NCBI GenBank assembly: GCA_905250115.1
Contig: CAJNOI010000158.1
Location: 9,647 to 73,646 of the forward strand
DNA: 64,000 nt
DNA from: Adineta steineri
Taxonomy: Eukaryota > Rotifera > Eurotatoria > Adinetida > Adinetidae
Reading direction: 5' to 3'
The translations under genes and the position numbers were made by a program. A model generated the notes under the pieces. That model ran no database searches. It was not told the DNA's origin and saw nothing but the letters and a program-made list of their open reading frames with translations. Positions 25,801 through 37,500 of the stretch are shown here, piece by piece; the first letter of the stretch is position 1; every line of letters begins with the position of its first letter.

Positions 25801-27687
25801 CTTCTTTTTCTTCTTATTCTCTCGATACGGTGTTTGTACAGTAATTGAAATGTAATCGGAATCGATCTGTAACATCGAACAATTATTATTACACATATAG
25901 GCACGCGCATGTGCGTATATGTACACACGCCAATGGGCTCCTAGTGGTTATCATTCGATGCATATTGCGAGTCCGTCGTTCTCTCATTTTTTTTTCTAGA
26001 CGACGACGACCATGTATTTATATATGTATGTATGTTTGGATAGACAAGTGGGATGAAATGCGGAACGATGTTGTCTCTATTGAGAAAAAGTAGGATAATT
26101 TGTCTTCAGATAACACATAAAAACAGATGTGTGATAGAAAACAAAGATGAATAGATTGTTAAAAAGTAGTCCAATTGATATAGTTATTGATAAAATCAAA
26201 GGTTGATGGTTCGAAACTCATTAAAGGATTGCTATGATTTAAATATTTTAGTTCATGTCTGAGCTTGTATTTCATGATCGGAGTATGTCATAAGACGTAC
26301 AAAACCCACCGATTGTGGTACAATGTGTAGGATCGATGACATGCCGAGAACGGTTGTATGAGCAATCTTTTCTTTAATATTTTGTTTCTATTAAAATTTC
26401 TCATCATACAAATAACAAATGAACATATTTATGTTATATTTCACATCTATAAATTCTTTCGATTGTGTGTCCTTTTATGCTATTTTCTCTCTCTCTCCGC
26501 TTGATCCGATTACCAAATATATATTTCTGTTAGTTTGATATGATCAAGAAAAAGACTCATATCTGTAAAGGTCATGATGATCATTAGTTTTTTTGTCAAA
26601 GTTTGCCTCATTAATATCTTACCCGTGAATGATGCATGACGGATAGGATTCGATTGTATTGGATTATTATTTGATGGAGTTAACGTTGCTGTTTTATCAT
26701 CATTAGTTGATGATGAAGAAAAAATTGCTTTTGATAATGATGGTGACATATATTCTGATAATGATTGTAACATATAACTTGGTCGAAGAACACTAACTGA
26801 TGAACGTCCACCAACACCCGTATTATTTGTTAATATTGATGATGCACATAGTGATGATGATGAAGATGATGATGTTGCTGATGATGATAATGATATCATT
26901 TCACTATTTAAATCGACGATAGGTGCTTGTTTTATTGAACGTATACACTGAAAATAATTCTTTTAATGTGTTATAGAGAAGAAATACAAAAAAAAGGTCA
27001 AATCGTTCATCTATTTTTTTTAAAAAGAATCTTTCAGATTTCGTAATCATCAAACAAAGAGAACGGAAGTTCTATCGATTTAGGGTTATGCCATCATTTT
27101 TTCTCTTTCTGTTTCTTTTTCTCTCTTTCTCTATTATTGATCAGTTCAATTCACCATTTGGTACTCATTCCAGTATTGTAGATATACAGATGAATAGAAG
27201 AAGAAGAAGAAGCAGAAGGAAAAAAAAAAGAAAACGGTTCCATCATACAATATATACGAACAAACATTCTATTTGTGTGTGTGTGTGTGTCTCCCACGCA
27301 CATACGCATGTGCAAACTGCTCGATGCGATGATATGTGGCATAGCATACGGATGAAATATCGACATCAGTTGATGGACATACATAACAGAAAAGAGTTGG
27401 TGGAAGGTCAATTTAGTCGTACTAGTTAGTTGATGAGCTCAGTCATTCATTCAATGCCTATCCAAATAGCGCGAGAGAGAGAAAAAAAGCTAAATTACAT
27501 ACGTCATTGGAATAGAATGTCAATGTACGTTTTGTTTGATCAAATTCAATATATTTTCGTATCCAACTACGTTCATCATCGAGATTATCTAATTCAAAAA
27601 TACAATATTTCAAAAAAAACAGAAAAATATTAACTTACTTGATACATCGAACCATGCATAAAATTTATGAGATGAATCATTCTTCAT
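19825..27687 (-). CDS. SynGAP/DAB2IP/RASAL2-type Ras GTPase-activating protein
   Basis: Fifteen exons join in phase: 27687-27639, 27588-27503, 26947-26623, 24561-24318, 24260-23865, 23806-23694, 23640-23351, 23295-23220, 22628-22271, 22215-22076, 22021-21946, 21894-21804, 21749-20778, 20555-20467, 20125-19825; 1201 aa plus TAA. The protein should switch Ras/Rap off at the membrane. The order matches the family: a PH domain in two halves (FYAWFDV ... SWIRKYIEF; later PSILQTS ... YYLRSKQ) separated by a Ser-rich insert with [13 protein letters not shown] and SRSHESL; a C2 domain from [12 protein letters not shown] through [13 protein letters not shown]; then the RasGAP domain with arginine finger TLTFRGNS (R563) and [11 protein letters not shown] (FLR 674-676), both intact. 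A long Asn/Ser/Gln/His-rich region and a C-terminal coiled coil ([17 protein letters not shown]) follow. A second first exon and a cassette exon are listed separately. Confidence 0.93.
20309..20343 (-). other. Cassette exon giving a PDZ-ligand C-terminus (RasGAP)
   Basis: A 35-nt segment with a strong acceptor (CTTCTTCTTTCTCTCAG) and a GTGGGT donor lies between the coiled-coil exon 20555-20467 and the last exon. Spliced after 20467 it reads RLCSHETVV and a stop (20318-20316). The last residues ETVV fit a class I PDZ ligand (Thr at -2, Val at 0). Skipping it continues the coiled coil (RLRDELNRS) to the longer C-terminus. Confidence 0.55.
22916..22953. repeat. Perfect 15-bp inverted repeat in a RasGAP intron
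   Basis: AGGGTGTAGGTGATA (22916-22930), an 8-nt loop GATTAATG, then the exact reverse complement (22939-22953). It sits in the 591-nt intron 22629-23219, which is much longer than its neighbours. Confidence 0.9.
24656..24722 (-). pseudogene. Decayed tRNA-Arg-like sequence (ACG)
   Basis: About 100 bp beyond the tRNA-Arg(TCG) gene, a second tRNA-like sequence in the same orientation keeps the 5' half (GCCTTGTG, then CTAATGGCTAAGA) and a recognisable anticodon loop TTACGGA, which would read ACG. The T arm has lost TTC and its stem no longer pairs, and the acceptor 3' strand does not match. It looks like a degenerate duplicate. Confidence 0.75.
24820..24892 (-). tRNA. tRNA-Arg (anticodon TCG)
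   Basis: Reads 5' to 3' on the minus strand from 24892. The 7-bp acceptor pairs with one G-T at 2-71 and one T-G at 5-68, the D arm carries TAATGGCTAAG, the anticodon stem TCTGA/TCAGG holds loop CTTCGAA (anticodon TCG), and the T arm has the perfect B box GGTTCGAATCC. A run of eight T follows the 3' end (24813-24806), a normal Pol III terminator. No intron. It lies in a RasGAP intron, in the same orientation. Confidence 0.95.
25382..25574 (-). other. Alternative first coding exon of the RasGAP gene
   Basis: ATG at 25574-25572 opens [12 protein letters not shown] and continues 193 nt to a GTATGT donor. It ends with one base of a split codon, like the exon at 26947-26623, so either can join the exon starting at 24561 ([12 protein letters not shown] or [13 protein letters not shown]). 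This isoform would be 1112 aa and would lack the first half of the PH domain. A CT microsatellite (about 25677-25702) lies just upstream, probably in its promoter or 5' UTR. Confidence 0.7.
25677..25702. repeat. CT microsatellite
   Basis: About thirteen CT units just upstream of the alternative first exon of the RasGAP gene. Confidence 0.95.
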
Positions 27688-28576
27688 TGTTTCGTTTGAT
27701 TTGAGATTTAGTAAAATGAGTAAAACATATCTGACGTTAATATTATGGAGAAGGGAAAGTTAAATCCCGGTTACACACAAAATTTGACAAGGAAGAATAG
27801 AGAAAATTTTCTTTTTCTATGTTACATACATATCTAGAAGAAAAAAGAAATATAAAAAGGAACAACTGAATTCTAAAGTTATCGATTTATTCAAAGTATA
27901 TGTAAATATGTTATCGATATGTCTGTCACTTGAAGACAATTGTTCTTTCTTTCTTTCTCTCGCTTATGATTCTTTTTTTTTTATATAATAAACAAAAAAA
28001 ATATCCTTACTTGATAAACGAAAATCAAACATATTTCAAATGACATTTTATGCTAATAAAGAGACTACTCAAAACTTCAAATATTACTAACCATCATTAC
28101 TTTTTTTTTTCTTAACTAAATAGAAAAGAAATATTTGGACAATATTAATGCTTGGTTGATCATACAAAAAAAAAAACTAAAGAAAAAAAATATCAATCTG
28201 ATTTGATTCATGTACCACCACAGAGCAAAAAAAAAAGCAGACAGTAATAATCGTTCTGTGTTCTGTTTTTCTTTTTTTTTTTGTATATGTATGTATGCAT
28301 GTAGATAGATCTATTTATTTATTCCGTTTTTTATTTGTCTTTTTTCAGTCAATAGAAATAATGATGATATCCTTTAAAATAATTCGAAAATATTTCTATA
28401 TGATTAAATTTTTATTTGAAAATTATATTTAGAAATGATTTTATTTAGAAAAATATTTATTAATTAAATTGATGTCGCTAGTAGTTATACGAGAAAGGAT
28501 CGGATACGTAATTCTAGTTTTTACCGAAGTAGTTCTTTTGGATTTTGAAGAGTTCATTTTAGATATTATTAAAAAA
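27688..28576. promoter_or_regulatory. Divergent spacer between RasGAP and MDN1
   Basis: About 890 bp between the RasGAP long-isoform start (minus) and the midasin start (plus). It contains A- and T-runs only; no TATA box can be distinguished from the background. Two upstream in-frame ATGs at 28469 and 28472 could extend midasin by 36 residues. Confidence 0.4.
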
Positions 28577-31500
28577 ATGGAAATCGATGGTGAACATCAT
28601 AGAATATTGTTAGGATTGATTCAACAAATACCGGAATTAAATGAAGATTTACAACCATTTCTACAAACAGTAAAAAAAACACATGAGAAAATGCGGAATT
28701 TGATAATTTCTTTTTTTTTTGGATTTTAGCAAAAATGGTCTCGAGATAAACGTCATTTATTAATAAATTTTCTTGTTCAACATTTATTACATAGTGATTC
28801 TTTAACTTCGAAATTTTGTCAACAAATTCAAACAGTATTTCCTCGTTATTTTATTGCATTTATTCATCGTCTTTATACGGCTGTGAATTTTTCAACTAAA
28901 ATATCAAATCAAATATCAATTAAACAAAGATTTCTTGTTTTACTTGCTCAAATTCTACATGATTATCCTTCATTACATACGTAAGATTTGATTTGACTTT
29001 CGAAAAACAATTTTTTGTTTCACATTTATTAAAAATAGAATTACTGAAAATCATCTTCTAACATCGGATACATCTTTAATTGAATGGAAACAAGAAAGTC
29101 CAAAAAAGAAATCTAAATTAGTAAGAAAATGACTTATATTTATAAATAAAATATGATTTATTTTTTTAGAAAACAAATAATATTAATGAAGATGTTTATC
29201 TACTTATAGCAACACTTCGTTTATTATTATTAGCAAATTCAAAAATAAATTTAATTCATTCATGGAAATGGAATACACTTGTTCATTTATTAGAAAATCA
29301 TGATAATGAAGATGTTAAATGGTTTGTTCATTAAACAAAATAATTCCTTTTTATATTTATATTTTTTTCGTAAATAGGTTAGCATTTCTTTGTTTATCAA
29401 TTGTATTCAATATGTCATCTAATCAACAAGATTTATATCGACCCAATATCTCAAATACAACTATTTTCAAGTAATTATTATTATAGATAATGGAGAAAAA
29501 TAGGAATAGTGTTAAACAGGAGGATTTTTATAAGAATACATTGTAACAAAGACGAAAATCGATTAAAAAAATGCTATATTATTTTTCAATTATAACAGGA
29601 TTAAGAGATTACAAGAAAAGAAATTTCATGCGGTAGAATCAAGTCTAGAAAGTTGGTTTTTAAAAAGAAATACTGAGTGTAGGAGTAGATCAAAACGAAA
29701 TCGAATAATTTTCTTTTAACATTGATTTCGTCTAGTAAAAACTTTGCATTGGAAAAAGAAAATATTTTAATTTTTGTTTTAGAATTTATGATCTGATTAC
29801 TCCACAACCTGTTCTTCCACTTACTTCATCTAATTATGATAATTTATTTGTTGATGATGATTTTAAAAAACGAACTATTTTCATTAATGGTATTCCATTA
29901 TCAAAATATAATATTAATAAAAAATCGAATGATACTGAAATAATAACAACAACAACAAATGAAATAAGACTTACTCATACAACAACAATAGATAAATGTT
30001 TACGTGAAATAGCTTTGAGTATAACACTTGGTTGGACAGCATTAATATATGGTCCAATAAGTAATGGGAAAACATTACTTGTTGAATATATTGCTGAACA
30101 AGTTGGAAAACGTTTAATTAAAATTCAATGTTCTGATCATATGGATAGTAAAGTAGGAGATCATCTCTTGTATTTTCTGGAAATAATCTTTTATTTTTTT
30201 AGGTTCTCTTAGGTACATATCAATGTACAGATAAACCTGGAGAATTTCTTTGGACACCTGGTTTATTAGTTGAAGTAAATATGAATGAATTAGCTTTTTT
30301 TCTTCTTTATTTTATTATCATCTATTTTTAGGCAACATCGGAAGGTCATTGGTTATTAATGGAAGATATTGATGCTGCTAGTTCAGATGTTTTATCAACT
30401 ATAAAAAGTTTAATTGAAATGAAAACTGTTGGATATGGATCAATTTCACCTGATTTTCGTCTTTTTCTAACACAACGGTAATTATTTCCATGAATTTATA
30501 AAATAGAAAACATCAAATTATTTTTCTTTTTAGTGATACTGGTAACCCAGTACAATCGAATGAATTAATACATTTATTAAAAAGTGTATTTTGTATTGTA
30601 ATACCATCCTATTCTGATTCCGAAATAATTCAAGTAAAAAAATCTTTATATATTTATAAAACAAAATAAACCCCCATTCTATTTAGATAATGAACAATCT
30701 TCCAATATGGAATAATGATTTACAATTATTTCAAATGAAATTATTTCACTTATATCTATCATTACAAAATACAAAAGGATCAATACATACACGTCTAGTT
30801 ACTTTACGGTAAGACATATAGATTTATTTATTTAACTAAGAAAACAATTTATTCTTTTAGTGATTTATTAAAATGTTGTCATCGTTTATCGAGTTTATCA
30901 ATTGCACTTTCAATTCATAGACAAATTGCATTTTATGATGTATTAGATTGTTTTGCATCATTTCTATCAAAAGAAAATCGTTTACAACATATTCAAGCAA
31001 TTGGAACATTATTTAATATGAATAATCAAGAAGTATATTAGTTCGATTTTTAAAAATAAATTCAAATATTTATTTTCTTCAGGCAGAATATTATGCATTG
31101 AAAACAATAGCAGAACTTGATGATCGTGATCAACAATATTTTACAGTTGGACATGTTAAATTAGAAACACAAAAAAAGTAAAATAATTCAATTTCTCATT
31201 TTTAAATTCCAATATTTCTATATATAGAAATCAATCAACACAACAACAACAATATTGTTTTGCAAAAACTCGTATAGCAATGTTTATACTTGAACGTATT
31301 GCACGATGTGTTCAAATGAATGAACCTGTTTTACTTTGTGGTGAAACTGGTAAGAAATATCTTTCATTTTTCTTTTCAATAATTCCCATAAATTATTTTT
31401 AGGCTGTGGAAAAACAACATTAGTTCAATATTTAGCACAAAAAACAGGTATATTAGAGCTATTGAAAAAAAAAGAAACTATTTGACTGTTTTCTTAGGAA

Positions 31501-34500
31501 ATCGTCTTCATGTTATTAATTTAAGTCAACAGAGTGATGCAGTTGATTTACTTGGTGGCTATAAACCATTTGATTCATTATTATTATTAAGACAAATCTA
31601 TCGAGAATTTACGATTGAACAAACAACAAATGATTATATTGAAGAAATTCAAGTAAATCAAAAACGAATAATTTCTATGAAAAAATATTTTTTATTTTTT
31701 GTAGAAATCTATTCAATCAAAACGATATAAAGAAGCAATTAAATTAATGTTAAAATATACAGATAAAGATTCGTCATTACGAACACAACTTATGAAATTA
31801 CGAGAATCATTTAAAGCGAAAAATAAATCTGCACTTATTTTTCGATTTGTTGAAGTAACGAAAAAGAAAAAGAAAATTTGAATGAAATATATTTATTTAT
31901 TTTTAAATAGGGTTCACTTGTTCAAGCATTACGTAATGGTGATTGGATATTATTAGATGAAATTAATTTAGCTTCATCAGAAACTCTTCAATTACTTAGT
32001 GGAATACTTGAAAGTGAACAAGGAACTATTTGGCTTGCTGAAAGAGGGTACACTCATTGATTAAAATGAAAAAATTCATAAATAATAATTATGTTTTGTA
32101 TTTTAGTGATAAACAACCAATTGTTCGTCATCCAAATTTCCGTTTATTTGGTTGTATGAATCCTGCTTCCGACGTTGGAAAACGTGATATACCAATTGGT
32201 ATTCGAAATCGGTTTGTTTACTTATATATTTTAAATTAAATTAATATATTTTGAATTCATATTAGATTTACTGAATTATTTGTTGATGAATGTGATGAAC
32301 GATCAGAATTTTTAATCATTGTTGATAAATACCTCAATCAAACAACTATACCAAAAGAATATATTGATCGAATTGTAACATTTTATATTGAAATTCAATT
32401 GAAAGTTAAAAATTTTCTAATAACATCATCATCAACATCAAGCAATCGAATAGCAATTACATATAGGTTTAATAATTTAGTAATAAAAAAAAAAGTTTTT
32501 TTATATTTAATTTATTTTAGTTTAAGAACATTATGTCGTGCTTTAAGATATATTGCAACAACAAATTGGTCGGGAAAATCACATTCTCGAGCTTTATTAG
32601 AAGTAAAAATATAATAATATTCTCAAAAGAAATTTTAATTTATTTTTTCTAGGGTTTTTGTTTGAGTTTTTTTAGTCAATTGGATCGATCATATTATCAC
32701 GATGTTCAAAAATTAATTCATCAAACAATATTACGTAAGTTCTAAAAAAAACAAATTTATTAGTCTTCATATCGAATGTATGACCTTTTTTGTATATATT
32801 AGAAGGCAAACCATCTATTGAAACAATATTAAAAACAAGTCAAATGGTCGTTTCCAATGAACATATTAAAAAATATATTGAAATAAAAAATTATTATGTC
32901 TTAAAAGGTGATGAAAGTCCACGTCAGAATGAAAATTATATATTTACTAAAACAGTTGATGAAAATTTAACCAATATAATTCGTGTTCTTTCTGCTAAAT
33001 CATATCCAATACTTCTTCAAGGTGAAACATCTGTTGGTAAAACATCTTTAATCCATTGGTTAGCATTAGCAACAGGAAATAAATGTCTGAGAATAAATAA
33101 TCATGAACATACAGATTTATCGGAATATCTTGGTACATATACATGTTCATCAACAACAGGACAATTAATATTTCAAGATGGTCCATTAATAAAAGCTATG
33201 CGTTATGGTTGGTGGATTATACTTGATGAATTAAATTTAGCATCAAGTGATATATTAGAAGCATTAAATCGTTTATTAGATGATAATAGACAATTATATT
33301 TAAGTGAAACAAATGAATTAATAAATGCACATGAACGTTTTCAATTATTTGCTACACAAAATCCAGCTGGAGAACAATATGCTGGACGTAAACGTTTATC
33401 ACGTGCATTTCGTAATCGTTTTATTGAATTACATTTTGATAATTTACCGCAAGATGAATTGGAAATAATTATTGAAAAAAAATGTCAATTACCAAAATCC
33501 TATTCAAAATTATTAATCCAAACAATGATTGATTTACAAAAATATCGTTCACAAAAAGGTATTTTTGCTGGTAAAACAAGTTTAATAACATTACGAGATT
33601 TATTTCGTTGGGCACAACGTTATACCAAATATCAAAATAATTGTCAAAATTATAAACAATTTTTAGCTGAACATGGTTATTTATTATTAGCTGGAAGATC
33701 AAGAAATTTTGAAGATAGAAATTTTATTAAACAAATTATTGAAAAATATTTCTGTGAAAAAAAAATGATTATTGATGAAAATGTTTTATTTGGTGAACAA
33801 GGTAGTTCATATTCAACTGAACAAATTTGGGCTCAAATTAAAAATAATAATCAATTAAAACATATTGTTTGGACACAACCATTAAGACGATTAGCAATAC
33901 TTTGTGCATTATGTATTGAATTTGATGAACCTGCTTTATTAGTTGGAGAAACTGGGTAAGATTTTTTTTCTCTTTTAGAAATTTTTTATAGAAAATTCTT
34001 TTATTAGATGTGGAAAAACTACAATATGTGAGATATTAGCACAAATAAATAAACAAAAATTATTTACTATTAATTGTCATACAACAACTGAAAGTGCTGA
34101 TTTTCTTGGTAGTATTCGACCTGTTCGTCGAAATGAACAAAATTCTAATTCGGAGAATAATAATCCAGGTTTATTTGAATGGCAAGATGGTGCTTTAGTA
34201 TGTTCAATGAAACAAGGTGCTCTTTTTCTTATTGATGAAATCTCATTAGCTGATGATAGTGTTCTTGAACGATTAAATAGTGTTTTAGAACCGGAAAAAG
34301 AATTAGTTTTAGCTGAAAAAGGTTATAATAATGAAGATCAACATATTGATATAATAAAAGCTCATGAAAAATTTCGTTTAATTGCAACAATGAATCCTGG
34401 TGGAGATTTTGGAAAAAAAGAGGTTTGATTTTTTAGAAAAAGAAAATTTCATTAAAAAAAAACAAAAATCATTTTATTTAGCTTTCACCAGCATTACGCA

Positions 34501-37500
34501 ATCGTTTTACTGAAATATGGTGTACACCCAGTGAATCTATTGATGATTTATATTCAATTATTGTGCATAATCTAACAATAAAGAATGAAGATCAACGAAA
34601 AGAATGCGCCACGCTGATGTGTAATTTCATTCAATATCTTCGAACAATAGCAACAACAAAACGGTAAAAGAATTTTCTTTTATCGATAAGGCTTGTTAGC
34701 GTAGCAGTGTTTTATTCAAAGGGTGGGCGCCGCCAACCCTAAAATTCGATTCGCCCATCAGAAAAACGAAAAATAGATAAAATACTGCAGTGTAGTCGCA
34801 TTGGGGTTGTCACATATATTCGTATCAAAGACATCTGATGATCTTTAAGTCCTTGAGCTTCCTTTATTTCTGAAAGAAAATGTATTTATTGGTACTGAAA
34901 ACTTTTAAAGGTGCGACAGAGAATTTGCTATGTAATAGAATTTGACTGTAGTGTATTTTGAAGAGTGTTGCGAACTAGCAAAGTTGAATTCAAAATTTAT
35001 GATCATAACTTCTTCTGAAGGGTCGATGGGTAATATATTAACCTATTATTCCTGGACAGCTGCAAAACTTTCACTTATACTCACTATTTTTCTTTTATAG
35101 TATATTAACAACTGTTCGAGATATACTTAGTTGGATATCATTTATAAATTTAAACACAAATAATTGGCAATATTCCTATGAACATGGTGCTTATTTAGTT
35201 TTTATTGATGCATTAGATTCACAATCATCATTAAAGCAATCAATTATTGAATTTGTAACAAATCAACAAACACAAATATCGAAATTAACACTAACAATAG
35301 AAATGAATTCAAATAATTTAACATTTGGTTCATATTCAATTCCACGTGGAACAATTAATTCTAATGATAAAGATGAATATAGTTTTAAAGCACCAACAAC
35401 ATTATCGAATATTCAACGACTATTACGTGCAATGCAATTAACAAATAAACCTATTTTAATTGAAGGTAATCCTGGTGTTGGAAAAACAAGTTTAGTTATG
35501 GCATTAGCAAAATTAGCTGGTTATTCTTTTATAAGAATTAACTTATCTGAACAAACAGATATAAGTGATTTATTTGGTTCAGATTTACCAGATGTTGAAA
35601 GTGGACAAGCTGGAAAATTTAAATGGCATGATGGACCTTTATTAACAGCAATTAAAACGAATCAATGGATTATTCTTGATGAAGTAATTTCATTTATTTT
35701 ATTTAGAATTGATTAGTAGACCAATAAATTTCTTTTTCTTTTTAGCTCAATTTAGCTAATCAATCGGTATTAGAAGGATTAAATGCATGTTTAGATCATC
35801 GTGGTGAAATTTATATTCCTGAATTAAATCGAACATTTCATATTCATGATAAACAAACATCTGTTCCATTACGTATATTTGCTTGTCAAAATCCATATGG
35901 ACAAGTTAGTGGACGAAAAGGTTTACCAAAATCATTTTTAAATCGTTTTACAATTATTTATTTTTCAATACTTGAAAGAATTGATTTAAAAATCATTTGT
36001 CAACAATTATATGAACAAATTTCGGATGATATTATTGATAAAATGTTAAATTTTAATGAAAAAATTCAACAAGAATTTAATATTAACCAATGGGATTTTA
36101 ATTTACGTGATTTATTAAAATGGTGTCAAATGTTTAATGAAAATAATCTAAATAAATATAAAGCATTAAATTTAATTTATATTAAACGTATGCGTACACA
36201 AAAAGATCAAGATCATATTAAACAAATATATGAACAAACAACGGGATGGAATATTCAACCAATTGAAGTTGATTTTCAAATAAATTCAAAAATATTACAG
36301 GTAAATATATATCATACATGGGCAAAATCATTTGTTAGCGACATGATGAAGTACGAACATACTAAAGAAAAGCCATTTCTATAACTGAATGAGGAGAGAT
36401 CGAAAAGGTACAAATCTTTCCTCAGGCGCTTGAGAAAATCATAAGGTGGGCATTTTTGTTTTGCGATTTGATGGGATCAGTGTTTTACCCAAGTTTCTTT
36501 TGTTAGGTGTGCAAATCGAAATGTTGGGTGTGCGAAATGAGAACTCCTGAGGGGCGACGCCCATCAGTACTTTGTCTAAGTCTCGTTTGTCGGATGGGCG
36601 CCGCCCACTTAGCCCACCCGCCAGATAAAGTACTGGATGAGATCTCGTTTTTTATGAGGATAATTTTATCATAGCTGTGCCTTGGATCCGAGGATCTACT
36701 CTCAAAGTTTTCGATTTTCTCCTTATTTAATTCCATCGATATTCACAAATTACTGATGAATTAGTTTTAACTAAATAGTAGGTGAAAATGCCAGGATTTC
36801 TATGTCTCTGCCAAAAAAATTTATTCTGGAGAAAGCTGTAATTCTAACATTTCAATAATATTCTTTTAGATTGGTACAACTGTATGGCCGCGTGAATCTA
36901 TACGTCTTCCAACATTATCTTTAACTCATCCATTATTATTAATGCGTCATCAATTAGATAATCTTTCATCGATATTAGAATGTTTATCATTATCATGGCC
37001 AATACTTTTAGTTGGTCCATCATCACGTTCATCCAAATCAACTTTAATACATTTATTATCATGTTTATGTGGTCATCAATGTCATACATTTGAATTAAAT
37101 TCTTCTATTGATACAAATGAATTATTAGGAAATTATGAACAATTTAATTTTCAACAATATGCAAAATATCATTTAGATTTATTAAAACAAGAATATTATA
37201 AAAAAAATCAAACAAATCTATTAAATGAAATCAATTATGAAAATAAACAAATAACAATTGAATATTTAAATGAATTAAAACAATATTTACCATCCAATGA
37301 AATTGATAAATTAATATCAAAATATTCACAAGAACAACATTTTGTTTGGATTGAATCAATCTTAATACGTTCAATGAGACAAGGAGATTGGTTAATACTT
37401 GAAAATGTTAATACATGTTCATTAAGTGTTTTAGATCGTTTAAATTCATTATTAGAACCGAATGGACAATTAATCTTAAATGAAGGTGGTGGACAAGGTT

